64,000 nt of DNA, from the NCBI GenBank assembly GCA_009733775.1, contig WOGZ01000040.1:62001-126000 (forward strand), in the 5' to 3' direction. This document shows, one piece after another, positions 1-11,903 of the stretch (the first letter of the stretch is position 1; each line of letters starts with the position of its first letter). The position numbers were made by a program, and so were the translations under genes. Below the pieces are notes generated by a model, which saw only the letters and a list, made by a program, of their open reading frames with translations, had not been told where the DNA came from and made no database searches. This DNA comes from Alectoria sarmentosa. Its lineage: Eukaryota; Ascomycota; Lecanoromycetes; Lecanorales; Parmeliaceae.

Positions 1-1917
1 CGTTCACGCTCAAATATAAGCTTGTGCTTGCAATTGCCATGAGAGTCTCATCGACTCCTGCGTTGAGGGCTACAAATGTAGTGCTGAGCACAATACCAGT
101 TCCGAAGCCGCCCGGGCCAATGTAAAGAGACTCCCAGATGGAGGTATTTCCGCGCCACCGGAATATCAATAATAGATAACACATTGAGGAAGACAGCGTC
201 CCAATCAAGGTGAGTAGCTTGTAGGAAGCTGTCCTGTCAATTCTCAGTCGCTGACAAGAGGGCTGGAAGATGGATGTATTACCGCTTAACAATAAGGCCA
301 GAAAGAAGGCCACCGATAGCGTTTCCGAACACAGCAGGGACTAGGTGAGCCCCAGCATTGGTTTCCGAGGCATTCGCTGTGACTTGGAAGTACAAGGGTA
401 CGATAAACATCACCTGGACACGAGCTTAGCCTTCAATGGCCAGGTGTCACACAAGTATGAGTCGAGCGGAGCTGTACACCAAATTGAGCAGCGGCCTGTA
501 AGGCTCCCACTAGGTATGTTGTTACAACAGCCCTGTGGACCAGTAACTGTAAAGGGAAAATAGGTTCCCTTGCCACGTATCCTTCGATGAACAAGAATAG
601 AAGCCCCAGAGCCAATGACGAGGTCAAGAGTATCCAGATGGCGGGGTGACCCCAAGGGACCTTCTGTCCTCCAAGATCGAGAACAAGTAGGAACCCTACA
701 ATTGTCAAAGCAAGAGATATAGAGCCCAAGAAGTCGATGCGACGGAGCTTGCTCTGTGACGGGCTCTCGACGTCGACAGGCAAAGATCTATCTTGATGAT
801 CGAGCTTCAACGCAACGAGCACAATGGCCAAAAGTGCTAGAGGACACTGAATGAAGAATGACCTCCGGTACGGTCAGCACGTCTGGAGCAGATTCTCATT
901 GAAACCTGGCCAGATTACCATCGCCATCCTATCGTATCCGCCAGAAACCCACCAATTGGTCCGCCGGCACTTCTTCCGACAGTACTGGCAACGTTGACAT
1001 AACCTCGCCACGTCGCGACATCACGCAATGGGACCTTGTCTGCAGTCCTTGAGCTCAGGCGCAGCAGTCCGGGGGAAAGAAGTCCATCTTACCTGCTATC
1101 AAGATGGAGACTAGAGAAGTCATACCTGCACCTCCCAGTCCAGCAATGGCACGTCCTAGGATAACTTGCCATAACGTTGCGGCCGCCCCGCTAGAACGCA
1201 AGTCAGCCTGTGGCTCGAAGGTGCAGACAAACCAAGAATATCACCTAAGCGAAACAAAATACTGACCACACAGCGCAACCGAGAGCAAAGAAGGAGTAGG
1301 CAACAATTAGCGTGGCTTTCCTGCCATAAAGGTCACTCAGTTTACCATACTACCAATGTACATTTCAGTGTTTCGTTAAGAGCCAGTGTCTTTGTTTGAT
1401 AGCAGTATCGCAACGTACAGTTGGTTGGATCGCGCAGATAGCTAAGCTATATGTCACAACGAGCCAGCTTGCGTTCTCTAGGCTATCAAACTCTGATGAG
1501 ATCGTGCTGTACGTTGCCAGAACGATCGAGATGTCGGCATTTGCGATGAAGGCACCTGTATCCGGTCCAGGAATGTGAACAAGGAGCCCCCCCCCCGGGT
1601 ACGACAATGGCAAACTCTGGAGAGTGTACTAGAGCAGAAGACGCACCTAGTAAGAGTATAGAAATAACGCCGACAATGTCTGTAGCAAGCTTTGAGTCTG
1701 TCTTCCCGGGAACAGACTCGGAGACACTTGTAGCTTCTTCGTCTATAGGTCCAGGAGTATTTTGCAAATGCGGCCGGGATGTTGCATGACCTGCCGATGT
1801 GCTTGTAGCAGTGTCCTCACGGTTCAATTCGAGCAGCGACGTACGTTCGTGCGGCTCTTGTAGACTCGATGACTTTGATGATGTACTTTTATCAGGCGTG
1901 GGTAATGGAGTAGCCAT
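1..1917 (-). CDS. MFS transporter, DHA2/Vba-Fnx1-like, partial (3' end outside window)
   Basis: Proton-coupled transporter of the major facilitator superfamily; the closest style is the 14-segment fungal exporters and vacuolar basic-amino-acid transporters (Vba/Fnx1 group). The start at 1917 gives a hydrophilic Ser/Thr-rich N-terminus of about 85 residues, then the first membrane segment (VISILLLGAFIANADISIVLA). Exons joined by GT-AG introns read GKLSDLYGRKATL (motif A), WQVILGRAIAGLGGAGM, TVGRSAGGPIGGFLAD (motif C) and PLYFQVTANASETNAGAHL. Intron 1 is 1556-1646 and holds a run of Cs near 1590 that makes the frames look broken if the intron is missed. The reading frame is intact through at least six introns and is still open at base 1. 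The substrate is inferred only at group level. Confidence 0.85.
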
Positions 1918-2520
1918 GAGCAAGCAGAAGCGAAGAATGGGCAGGGCGAGGTATGGGATCGTCCAGCTGATACCCTTTTCCAGAAGTGAGAGGGCGAGTG
2001 ACAAGTACCTGACACGGTTTCTAGTAAGGAAAGCTTGACCTCGTAAAATCGAAATTAAATTAAATTTTGTAAACGTTGTACTGTATTCTAAAATGTTTAA
2101 TATTGTAAAAACTATTGAGTCATTTGGAAAATAATTTAATTTAATTACAACATAATAATATTTTCAAAATAACTCAGTACTGGTACTAGCAGAGTACGCT
2201 ACCAGAGTAGTAGATATGCACGATGACGAAAGACGAAAATATGTCCGGAGAAAGGAGGTCGGTCGCTAGAAAAGCGATGTTGCAATATCAAACGCACTTG
2301 CATGGCACGAATCATGTTCCCCAGGCTAGAACTGTGGCAAATACTTCTCCAGGCCCTCAAGAATCCGCTATCCAGACTCACAGACATCTTGAGAAGCTAT
2401 TTCACACTCCACTACTTGTGCTGTCTCCCCTTTGTTGATGATCATGTAAGGACTATGGCTCACCACTTTACCGAGGCTGCGAGCGAGGACAATGGGCGTT
2501 CGCGGCTACTCTACGATGCT
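1918..2520. other. Intergenic, with a small AT-rich pocket
   Basis: No gene seen. Positions 2045-2180 are strongly AT-rich and contain an imperfect inverted repeat (AATTAAATTAAATTTT-type arm near 2050-2066 against its complement near 2129-2147), possibly a relic of a small mobile element. Between 2200 and 2520 there are only short overlapping open frames without family similarity. Confidence 0.5.
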
Positions 2521-4748
2521 TCATGTCCACTCACTCCACCTCAATCCATCCCTATACACCAGCGCATGTTGCGGGCCCTCGGCATCGATTATCTGCCCGG
2601 CTTCACACCGAGTAAATTCAACTCTGCTCTGCTCCTTTTCGTAAAAAGCATCAAACGCTGGGCGCAAAGCATCGTGGAGGTTCACGAAGTCCCCTTCAGG
2701 ATGTAGTACATGCCATGGTCTAGTACAACCTGAGCCTTGGCAGCTCTTCAATACCAGGAGCAGAGCGTCAAGACGAGGAATAACTTTTGATAAAGGTAAG
2801 CCAAGAATGATCGGGCCTATGTCGAAAGGACTGGGTGCCTCGGGAGCAACAGCAGGAGGGTAGATATTGTGGAGTTGATATGGATCCGTCTGCATTGGAT
2901 CCGTCAATAGAGAAAAGACAACACATTAGGATTTATCGGTAGAAAATAGACTCTCAGCTTACCGTCATATCGTACAACTCGTGTTCGTTGTTACACCACA
3001 CAGAGTAGTAGACATTATAATCATTCGATATCAGCCGCAGAGCTTTGTAAGTGTTGTTCAACTGAAGCCTCGTCCCTGTGCCGAGTCAGCCCTGACTAGG
3101 AAAGACACGGCGTCTCCTATGGTTGGCAGTCGTTACCTTCAGCTTCGCCTTCCCCATATCCATACTTACCCTCCGCAAGGGCGAATCCCCAGTATTCCAG
3201 GTTGACATGCTCTTGCCTTGTGCGTAGCGACTCTTGCAGTTCATCTTCATGGAGCTTGATTGCCGCACCGTCGAAGTCGTCCTTTATCTTCAACCCGACT
3301 AGATCAAAAATGGTAGGAACTAAATCAGTATGCGAGGTGACTTGATCAGTGGCTGACCCTCTGGAGACGCCTGGGCCGCGGACTATTAGCGGGATGTTGA
3401 CGTCCTCTTCGTAGGCACATTCTTTCCCTGGAGGCAATCGATGCTGCCCGATATGATAACCATTATCGCTAGTGTAGAACACTTAGGTGTTGTCCAGGAT
3501 GCCGTAATCATCAAGAAGCCTGAAGACATTGTCAACAAGCTCATCAATAGGCTGAAGAGCACGAAGCCGCGAGCGGTAAAATTCATCATTGTATTCGACT
3601 TGAGCGTCACTCTGCCGGGGTAGCCTATGAACCCAATTTGCCCCGCTAGGCTGTGTCACTGTAAGCATGCGGATTGCGATTGAGTAAAGATAAGGACGAC
3701 CTGCCTTTTCAGGATTGAAGTGATCTGTCCTGGGAATCTTGACGTTTGTAAAGAGATGTTTGTGTCTCTCTGCGGAAATAGGAGGAGTGATCGTAAAGGA
3801 GCCTTGTGGGTCGATAGCACTACCCCCATGGACCTCTACGTTGCTATGGGGCGCAACAGGAGCTATGGTCAGAAAAAATGGTTCGCCAGCCTTGACCGCA
3901 TCATCAAGAAAACCTTTCGCTTTGTGGGCCAAGACGTCGGTAGTGTATTGCCCCTCATGGCTGACAGGTGGGTCTCGGTTCCGCTGCCAAGTGCTGTTGA
4001 AATATTCGTACGTATACGGGTCTAGGAGGAAGTCCGAGCCAGTGAATCCCGCGGGATACGGTGAATGGTGGTTCTCAACCGTATGTGCGTTGAAAAGCTT
4101 GCCGGTATAAAAAGTATTATATCCGCCATCCTCTGGATTATGATTTCGGAGTCAGTCTTGCTTGTTCAAGGAGGAATGACGAGCCTTGAAACACATCTAG
4201 AGAGTGAAAGCTTCCAAGACATGTCTCAGGACTCAATATTTGGTTCAAAAGAGGAACATGGACTCCGAAATACGTACGGAGCCATATGGGGAGATATTGC
4301 TCATTCAACCCCTGGCTCACGAATTTTGGGTAGCCTCCTATTCGGGACCTAGTCAGTGTGAATACAGCCTCAGTGTTCAATGTAAGCTCTCACCATACGG
4401 CGGATTTACGTCTGTGACATTGGTGTTGTGGGCGGCTTTTCCTGTCCAAAGATTTACTCGAGAGGGGCAGCACAAAGCGACAGTACAGAAATGACGTTGA
4501 AATGCCAGACCCTCGTTGATCAAATGCTTTTGAACAAAAGGTTGATAAGATAGGGAGCCAAGGTGAGCGTCCTGGTCATCAGTGAGGAAGAAGACAATGT
4601 TTGGTCTCGTGTTGCCGAAACTGCTGCTTGTCAACGGAAGTTGCGTGTCACGTGAAATTGGATCACGTGCAAGCGCGGCTCGGGCGATAAGTATCAACGT
4701 TGCGGCAATTGCGATGGAAGAAGGCATCATCCTTCTTATCCCATTCAT
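2521..4748 (-). pseudogene. Secreted sulfatase (arylsulfatase type) with one in-frame stop
   Basis: Formylglycine-dependent sulfatase that would hydrolyse sulfate esters outside the cell or in the secretory pathway. The start at 4748 gives a signal peptide (hydrophobic stretch IAIAATLILIARAALA), then the metal-binding RPNIVFFLTDDQDAHLGS and the modification site CCPSRV. Further exons read YTGKLFNAHTVENHHSPYPAGFTG, PFFLTIAPVAPHSN, TSDNGYHIGQHRL, GKECAYEEDVNIPLIVRGPG and YYSVWCNNEHELYDM, ending with the usual C-terminal block. About four introns splice cleanly. The exon reading YGILDNT then VFYTSDNG has TAA at 3483-3485 where the family has Tyr or His. It would cut the protein before the second metal-ligand region. 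Everything downstream is conserved and in frame, so this is a very young pseudogene or a sequencing error. TAC to TAA is a transversion and so not a RIP change. Confidence 0.85.
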
Positions 4749-5459
4749 CTCTTGCTCTTTCTTTATCTGAAAGCTTTCCAACAAAGCGAAGCTGTCAATA
4801 TTGATGTAGGTGTAAATGTAGAGTAGGTCAAATTTCGATTCGAATGTCGCTGCTTCAAGCACGCAATTCCTATAGCAGATTTGTCATATCCCCGGACCCC
4901 GCACAGATACGTCAACTGAATGTCATTGGGTTGGACAGGCCATGTACTTGCACTATTAAGCTGTCAACTGGGGGGTTGAGAATTGGCTGCATGTACCTTG
5001 CATTTGATTACTACCTCGTGCGCGAACGAGCCGTGCTGGTAATAATTGATCATGCAATTCATACTGGACGATCGAAATCGCATAATGCGAGAGCATTTGG
5101 GCGGAGAACGGTCATCACAACAATCAAGCAGGCGAAGGTCCGAAACGAGTGGGTTTTTGTGAGAATGAAACGCTGATGTCGAAAGGATACTATCAACCAA
5201 GGCATCGTTCCTGCATGCCCCCTATGCTTAAATTCAACGACGGATTATTCCAGCTTACCATCTCTTTGCGCAAAGTGTCAAGGACACCAGATCCGAACAT
5301 TGTGTGTGCCCAATAACTAGAATTCCAAGAACATCTAGTGGGTGGACTGCCTGTCTATTCGTAAGGACTCGCCATGCTTTGGCTACTGCTCAAGTGCCTT
5401 CTCGTAAGAATTTAAACAGTGCGGCCACTGCGAGATATTAATCGCAGACTTTTGCCTCT
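4749..5459. other. Intergenic, no gene seen
   Basis: 711 bp between the sulfatase start and the 3' end of the IMP2-like gene. Base composition is ordinary. Only short overlapping open frames occur, none with recognisable protein features. Confidence 0.5.
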
Positions 5460-6536
5460 TCAGCTTTTCATCCTCGGATCCTTTCGCGGTTTCTTCGGAG
5501 ACGACAGCGGCGGCGAAGGCTTTACTTTAGGTATAAATACAACATTCAGGTTCTTCACTACCGATTTCTTCTCTGGTTGCTTAATCAACGTTCCCCTCTG
5601 ACTAGGTCGATTTTGACCAGGTGCAAGGTATTCTATGACTCCATTTTCTTCCCACGGGCGCTGGTTATGGTTTGTCCAATGAAAACCGTCAAAACCATAC
5701 TGCCATAGAGCCTTGGACCAGACAGCTTCAATGGGTAACGCACCAAATTGCCTTGAGTCTCCGGATTCTGGAGGGTTATCCCCAAGAACGAGGCAGTATC
5801 CCTGCGGTATCTGTACTAGCTGTCAGCGTGAGACGCTGCTTAAGAGCAGGAGGAATTTAACCTCACGAATCTCCTGTGTATTATATTGCCCCCATTTCAG
5901 GTATATCCGAGCACCTTCAATAGCCGCTACCCTTTTGCACAAAATCCCTCTGCCACGGTCATACTTAGGGCCCAGAACTGTGACCACATCTCCAACACTG
6001 ACGTCTTGACTCTTAACGTAGGCGTAGGAAGAGTATGAGATCGCAGGGTTGCCGGAGTAAGTTGGCCGCATAGATCTCCCACTGGTTACGTGGAAACAAC
6101 CCCAGGGTTGCATGGTCGTATTAAGCAGCCAGAGGAACCCGGGTTGTATGACAAAATTATAGAAGAAGCGTCCTGTACGGCTCTTTACCACGACGTCTTG
6201 TTTTTCAGGTGGTCGAGGCACCTGCCTTCGCCGGGATGGGTATCGTACTCCAAGAACAACCAGCTTCTTTAGGAACAGCGGAGTCCACTTCATAGTCCAC
6301 CAGATTTTGCTATGGATCGGCATATACTTTCGAGGAAAGCTCAACCTCCTCAGAAGATCTTCTCGCTTTCGCGGGTCCCGGTACGTCGTAAAGTATGGAA
6401 ACTCTTGCTCTTCCCTACTCGTACCATAGAGCAGACATCGTTGGATCTGGAAGGCACGTCTTGGTCGTGGTCTGCTACTCCACCGAGGGACGGCGATTTG
6501 GAGAAGAGGCTGTAGACGCCTCGACGAGAGTGCCAT
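5460..6536 (-). CDS. IMP2: Mitochondrial inner-membrane protease, IMP2-like (S26 signal peptidase)
   Basis: Serine-lysine peptidase that removes sorting signals from proteins delivered to the intermembrane space. Two exons (6536-5862 and 5810-5460) flank a 51-nt intron, for about 341 residues. Residues 1-60 are Arg-rich and suit mitochondrial import; a membrane segment lies near 125-145 (FYNFVIQPGFLWLLNTTMQ). The catalytic Ser is in GRSMRPTY (Ser about 155) and the catalytic Lys in CKRVAAIEG (Lys about 201). The signature QGYCLVLGDNPPESGDSRQFG follows right after the intron, then the conserved ALPIEAVWSKALW block. The protein is longer than yeast Imp2 at both ends, which is usual in filamentous fungi. 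Divergent from TIM17, with 455 bp between the start codons. Confidence 0.88.
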
Positions 6537-6991
6537 ATTGATGCTTTGACACTTGTCTGCGACTCAGATTCTGGATACAATCCTTGTGAACAAATACCCT
6601 CAACGCCATCGCGGCGGCTGCAAAGATTTGCGCGTCCATACTGCCCAGATGTGTCTCCTTGCATGAAATGGAGCGAGGTGACACGCAGGCGGGTCGCCAA
6701 GCGGGCAAGAATACGCGAGGCAAAAACTTTGGTGCATCATTTACCACCTGCTCAACCCAGGCTTGTTGAAGCGGATAAAGTACCACCAACGACAATCCCC
6801 ACGACGACTTACCGAAATTTACCGTGGCATCGAGACTCCCACTGGTCTAGTCTTCGCTCTTCACGGTCGCTTCCTCCTCGCCGTTGATCCGTTACTTGCG
6901 GTTTTGCCACAAGCCTCCTTGACGACCAGCTAGAGCTCCTGCCCTCGGGGGCCCCACCCTTCTAGCATCTCATCCCTCTAATACAGCGACC
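6537..6991. promoter_or_regulatory. Shared divergent promoter region, IMP2-like / TIM17
   Basis: The only non-coding DNA between two divergent genes for mitochondrial inner-membrane protein biogenesis. Small overlapping open frames occur here but none resembles a protein family. No specific factor site is claimed. Confidence 0.5.
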
Positions 6992-7734
6992 ATGGATCAC
7001 TCACGGGATCCCTGTCCCTGGGTAGCTCTCAGCGATTTTGGCGGAGCGTTTTGTATGGGAGTAAGTCTGCTCCGCATCCTTTCCAAATCACCGCCTACCT
7101 CCAGAATCTATCTTTTCGCCCCTGCCCTGCAATCTATTCTTAGGACCACCAGCTGAACAAAGTATCTTCATATACAGGGAATCGGAGGTGCAGTCTGGCA
7201 CGGTGTCAAAGGCTACAGGAACTCACCCTACGGCGAACGTCGCATCGGCGCTCTTACGGCCATCAAAGCTCGTGCGCCGGTACTGGGGGGAAACTTTGGG
7301 GTATGGGGGGGCTTGTTCTCGACGTTTGATTGTGCAGTCAAGGGGTTTCGGAAGAAGGAAGATCCGTGGAATGCCAGTATGTGTTTTCTCTCTCGGTAGA
7401 GAGCCGGGGATAGGAGCAGGGCAGATGATGGCTGACGGTGGACTAGTCGGGGCAGGTTTCTTAACGGGCGGCTCGTTGGCTATACGGGGTGGGTTCAAAG
7501 CGGCGAGGAATTCAGCGATTGGTTGTGCGATATTATTGGCGGTGATTGAAGGGGTGGGAATCGGTATACAGAGGATGATGGCGGAGAATACGCGGCTGGA
7601 TGTACGCATGCTTCATCTCCATTTTATGTTCTCCACCATATTTGTGCTAATACCGAAGAAAGGTACCGGCACCGCCGCCAGCTGTGAGTCAATCGCCAGC
7701 AGCAGTGGAATCGCAGAGTCCAATGATTGCGTGA
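6992..7734 (+). CDS. TIM17: Mitochondrial import inner-membrane translocase subunit Tim17
   Basis: Channel-associated subunit of the TIM23 presequence translocase in the mitochondrial inner membrane. Four exons, 6992-7060, 7178-7376, 7447-7601 and 7663-7734, give 164 residues, the usual Tim17 length. Exon 1 reads [20 protein letters not shown], the family N-terminus. It is followed by [20 protein letters not shown], the block [20 protein letters not shown], and then [20 protein letters not shown]. These give the four hydrophobic segments with GxxxG motifs. The tail is Pro/Ala-rich. Introns are 117, 70 and 61 nt with normal ends; the phase of the exon 2-3 join (acceptor at 7446) was chosen because it restores the family sequence. 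Confidence 0.93.
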
Positions 7735-8223
7735 TACGATTTGCTTTTTTCGTTCGGAAGATACTCCACTCTGCCATATTTGGCAATCTCAAAGATACTT
7801 GGCATCAGCGAGGATTCATGCGACATTCGACGTGGGTATTTATGGGACTGTACTACTATACAATAGATACAGCGCGAGGTGGCTCAAGGGCGCTATTGGA
7901 GAATGCCTACAGATTTAATGATATCTGTTTGACTCTCGGTTGCTCGTTGGATTTTTGACGAATCAAACTAGAAACTGATTGGGACTGGATGCAAAAGTCT
8001 GATACCGACGTTTTGAAGTCCAGGAATCCATCGATAGCTCTTTGAGCATATCGTACATCTCTATGGTAGTTGGCCGCGGAGACCAGGTGCCACGGGAGGT
8101 TGGGACCTTGCAATTACTCAGAGCAAAAGTAGGTATCTGACATGCACTTGCCAACGCCAACAGATCGAATACACATGCTGTACATTCCACTCGTTTCCTC
8201 TCATCTCCAGCACCAATGTAAAC
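7735..8223. other. Intergenic between convergent TIM17 and DUF3844 genes
   Basis: 489 bp holding the two facing 3' ends. No gene seen. Confidence 0.5.
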
Positions 8224-9701
8224 TTACTTCTGCGCCCTTGGTCCTGCCACCCCAGCTCCGATCACACTGGGTAAATCCTCTTGCCCGATGCTTGCCATCA
8301 ACCCGATACCCCACGTCACGGCACCGACAAGAGCAATCGAGAGTCCAGCCAATAAAAAGAATGGCACACTAATATCTTTCTTTTGGCATGCTGGCCCACC
8401 CCAGTACACAGTCTTCACCCTTCCCTCGTCGTCCGTGAGCACTGTCTTCGAACATTTGCAGGCAAAGCAGTCGATTGCACCACTGGACTTCTTGTATGCG
8501 GTGCCGTGGCCGGAGCAGTTGTTTGTCGTGGCGATGCACGATTGGAGAGTTGGGTGGCAAAGAGGGAGGATGCCACGTGGAAGTGGGGACGTGGATGCCT
8601 GGAGGGGAACGACCTTGGGAGAAGAGAGAGAGGAGGAGGTGGATGGAGAGGAGAGAGGTTCCTCGGGTTGTTGCTGTCGAGAGGAGAGGCTCTTTTTGTA
8701 CGAGCCGTAGGGTGAGATGGCGCTGCGCTTGGAGTTTTTTGGAATAGTAGGCATAAGGACGACGGTGCACGAGATTGTATGGCTGTTTCCGAGGAGATCA
8801 CCAATGAAAATTTTGATTTCGGAAAGGGCATTTTGGTAGCGGTCGCCATCTTTAAGGGTGAGTCCCTAATGAATGCGGATTAGTCACAACTGGTCGACGG
8901 CTTTCTGTCTCCAGGCTTGGTGAAACGCACCTGAAGAGAGGATACGTGGAGAATGGTTGTCGATTCATCTGCCCCGGAACCAAAAGAGTTACGACCATCT
9001 CTGAACACAGATAAAGTGGGTTCTCGGAATGCTCCGCTCTCATCATGATTCAAGCTGTTATACCAATCCCCGCAAACACGTCTTCCCTAGCCATTGTGTA
9101 AGCACCATATTGCGGTCCTGCATCAAAGATAGCTTACCAGGCGAGGACTACTGAGTCCACCTCTTAGGGATGAGAAACCTGGGATCTCAAAATAGCACGA
9201 GTTTTGGCTTTGCTGCCTGCTATCCCGGTCTTGATTGAGAAAATCTGTAGCTATTTCCAGGTTTTGTGAGCTTGAAGGTTGCGGGTCTATCTTAAAGGCA
9301 GGAATGACTGATTGGCCGAAGATATCTGATACAGAGATTCAGTTAAGGCGTCTCTTAATGATCTCTGGTGGTCATAGGCTACCTTCGTCAACGCCCTCGA
9401 CAACAAGCAGGACCTTTTCCGCCTCCTGAAACCCATCTTCATGGGCAAAGATCTGCTTTTGTTTGCCTCCATAAGTGGTAAGGATGTCGAGAGTTGACTC
9501 GTCGGCATCTTGGAGGCTGTGATAGTGAGACAATCCTAATCGCTGAGCGAGTAGTAGTCGTGCCGTATTTGGTGATATGGAAGGCAGCTCCGCTGGCGCT
9601 GGGCGTGACCAAGATTCAGAAGTGTATACAAGGGCTTCTCCTGCGGCAGCCAATACCTCAGTGCAAGCGCTGATCCAACAGAGGCCTGCAAGCGCTTTCA
9701 T
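8224..9701 (-). CDS. DUF3844 (Vps3844-like) endomembrane protein
   Basis: Fungal-specific membrane protein family linked by its yeast relatives to the ER and vacuolar sorting; the molecular role is not known. The start at 9701 gives a signal peptide (MKALAGLCWISACTEVLAAA), followed by the family block ISPNTARLLLAQRLGLSHYH. The middle exons near 9360-8760 read FGQSVIPAFKID and ALSEIKIFIGDLLGNSHTIS. The C-terminal half has the Cys-rich luminal module NNCSGHGTAYKK...CFACKCSKT, then WGGPACQKKDIS, one membrane segment (PFFLLAGLSIALVGAVTWGIG) and the short cytosolic tail LPSVIGAGVAGPRAQK. About four introns. Divergent from the next gene, with 298 bp between starts. Confidence 0.87.
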
Positions 9702-9999
9702 ATTGGATTGTGGCTCAAGAGTGATTACTCTGTTCAACAATTCCCGGATGATGTGGTGATAGAACATTCGGATAAATTCCGGACGCACTAGACCTTCAGC
9801 CTTACGGGTATCAGGATGGCATCGAAGGCAATAGCCTCGGAGAAGAGCAAGAGCTGTACAACGTTCAAATTCTGTAATCCATCAGCCTTTCTTCTTATTG
9901 TACGTTTAAGATATATGTAATACCCATCTAAGACCGAGGTTCACGCGACATCGGATCAACGTCGTTTCACGGCAACGGGCCTCGAACACTCTCTCACTC

Positions 10000-11451
10000 A
10001 TGTCCAGATCCCTGCGTCCTCTTTCCGTCCTCACTCGTCCTTCCAATTTCTCTCGCCCTCTCACACGCTTTCAACATTCCTTACTACAGCAGAGTGGTGA
10101 AGTCAAGATTCAGCGCGTGCGATTGAAGAGCAATTTCCCAAGGTACGGTCACATGCAGCCTTGGGACGCTTATACAGCTGAAATGCTGACGAGGGTTGAA
10201 GGCATTCGAAGCGGCTCTTCTACCAGATAAGCATCGCCTCAGCGGTGAGCTATTATCTATTCGGATATGTGAATATTGAAGAGGAAGATTCGGTAGACAA
10301 GGCTGGTGGCCTTTCCAAGGCGCAACCAGAGGATGGCGATAAAGCGAATGATGGCACACAAGAAGACGACGAGGCCGACGACGATGAAGTCCAAGTCCCT
10401 GAAACCATGCCAGAAGATGCATTTTTTATCCCCCTAGGGCTCGTTCGACAGTGCCCCCCTACGCACTACAAGGGTAACGATCCGGAATGGCAGAGCTTTG
10501 TGGAGTTCAACGATCTTGAAAGACGAGCGGCTGTTCGAAGTACGCTCACATCCTTACATCCTCTGGACCAATCTCTAACGCTGTATCAGAAGAGTTGGCA
10601 GACATGGTCTATTCCATCTTTTCTAGCTCGAAAGTCGTTCAGAGAGAACTTGGGATACCCATAAAATTGGGAAAGGTCTGGTTAGATATCGTTTTTCCAC
10701 CCGGCCCTCCACCAGAGTATGAAAGATCTGGGTATGCTACACCTCCTGTTGAAAAAGAACGAGATAGACTACAAGCTGACGCGCGAGTAGCTTGGAGATC
10801 GCTGATAATTATATTGCATGGACTACCAGACCGGTCTCCGCTTTGCAAGTGGCTCGTCTCCAATCAGCGCTCAAGCCTTTATCAGCCGCAAAGTCTTTGT
10901 GGGCAAGTTACAGCACCTACTGCTCTCTCCAGCTGGAGAGGCTTAAGGAATTCTTTAACATTGCTTCGACGCCATCGAAAACCAGCCCGCAGTTTCCTGT
11001 GGGCACCGTAAAAGTTGACCAGCTTCGAGAGAGCGATTCAGAACAGGAGACTCAAACCCGTGCCCCATTGGATAAGATGTCTGATCCTAAATCTGATGTG
11101 GGAAGCTCCAAGAGCTCGGCAAAATCAGCGTCCTCGGACGGTTCAAAAATTTACGGATCGCTGCCGTCTTTACCACAACCAGGTTCAGATACAGGTCCTG
11201 CATTAATGGAATTCAAGCGGACCTTGAAAAAGAATTGGCGACGCCCTGCTACTTTTGGAGACCGAGGGACTTTCGTAGTTCGCGGAAACGTTGAGCTGAA
11301 AGGATCGAAAGGAATCTATGTCCTCGAAATTATGGCTGACTATCACCCTCGAGAGGCAAAGTATACGACGATAAGGGCAGGCGTCAAATATTTTTTGCCT
11401 AAGCGGCAACGCCCAAGGCCACTTCCTGAGTCGAAGAAGAGCAATTCATGA
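10000..11451 (+). CDS. Conserved fungal mitochondrial membrane protein, function unknown
   Basis: I recognise the family as a conserved Pezizomycotina protein but know no function for it. Exon 1 (10000-10142) is a typical matrix-targeting peptide, rich in Arg and Ser and without acids. Intron 10143-10201 brings in RLFYQISIASAVSYYLFGYV, one likely inner-membrane segment. After it come an acidic linker, the conserved block EDAFFIPLGLVRQCPPTHYKGNDPEWQSF, and then ELADMVYSIFSS...IKLGKVWLDIVFPPGPPPEYERSG. The C-terminal block near 11250-11400 is RGTFVVRGNVELKGSKGIY...RAGVKYFLP. The frame is open to the TGA at 11449 after three more short introns are removed. The exon 1-2 join is inferred from phase and from the membrane segment, since the contiguous frame stops at 10230. 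Confidence 0.75.
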
Positions 11452-11609
11452 TACCCATTTATGAACGTTTGAGCTAATCCTACTGCCTGTTTGTGGTTGG
11501 ACCTGGGAATGCAATGCATAGCGCATGCGTTAAGGGTCTAGGTGATTAGGGCATCCCCGTATCGGACGGAGACTGGGATATCTGAGCGATTTCGGTTTAG
11601 ACGATTCAT

Positions 11610-11903
11610 TCAAACGGTAATGTGTCTACCATTGATGCTGGAATGATCAGAAAGCTTCAGGAATACCTCCTTCATCTCCTCTTGCGAGTCTAAAGCCAAA
11701 TATCTTGCTTGGGTTTCAAGGATTGCATTACTGCATCCACATGCGCTTCTTGAAATGTTGATTGACGCATGCTTACAAGAAAGACACAAGGCATTTGGAC
11801 AGAAAAAGATGCTTTTCACAGCAGCCTTCGATGTCCGGGTGAGTTCTGCTTGCATGTGATTGATGATATGCATGACCGCTTGCTCTGCTGAACGTTCCTC
11901 CAT
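11610..11903 (-). CDS. Possible small hypothetical protein
   Basis: 97-codon frame with an ATG, tail to tail with the preceding gene. It has several Cys (FFCPNALCLSCKH, SACGCS) but matches no family I know, and coding potential is uncertain. It may equally be non-coding DNA in the 1.16 kb between the neighbouring genes. Confidence 0.2.
   Translation of the reverse strand: MEERSAEQAVMHIINHMQAELTRTSKAAVKSIFFCPNALCLSCKHASINISRSACGCSNAILETQARYLALDSQEEMKEVFLKLSDHSSINGRHITV

Noticed and set aside
1580..1600. Apparent frameshift in the MFS gene at a C homopolymer
   Set aside because: The homopolymer lies inside an intron (1556-1646); splicing GT-AG joins LLLG to AFIANAD in frame.
6546..6887. Open frames between IMP2-like and TIM17
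   Set aside because: Overlapping frames on both strands, Arg/Pro-biased and without domain features; read as promoter and leader.
10200..10260. Frame break in the mitochondrial protein gene
   Set aside because: Intron 10143-10201 removes it and produces a sensible membrane segment.
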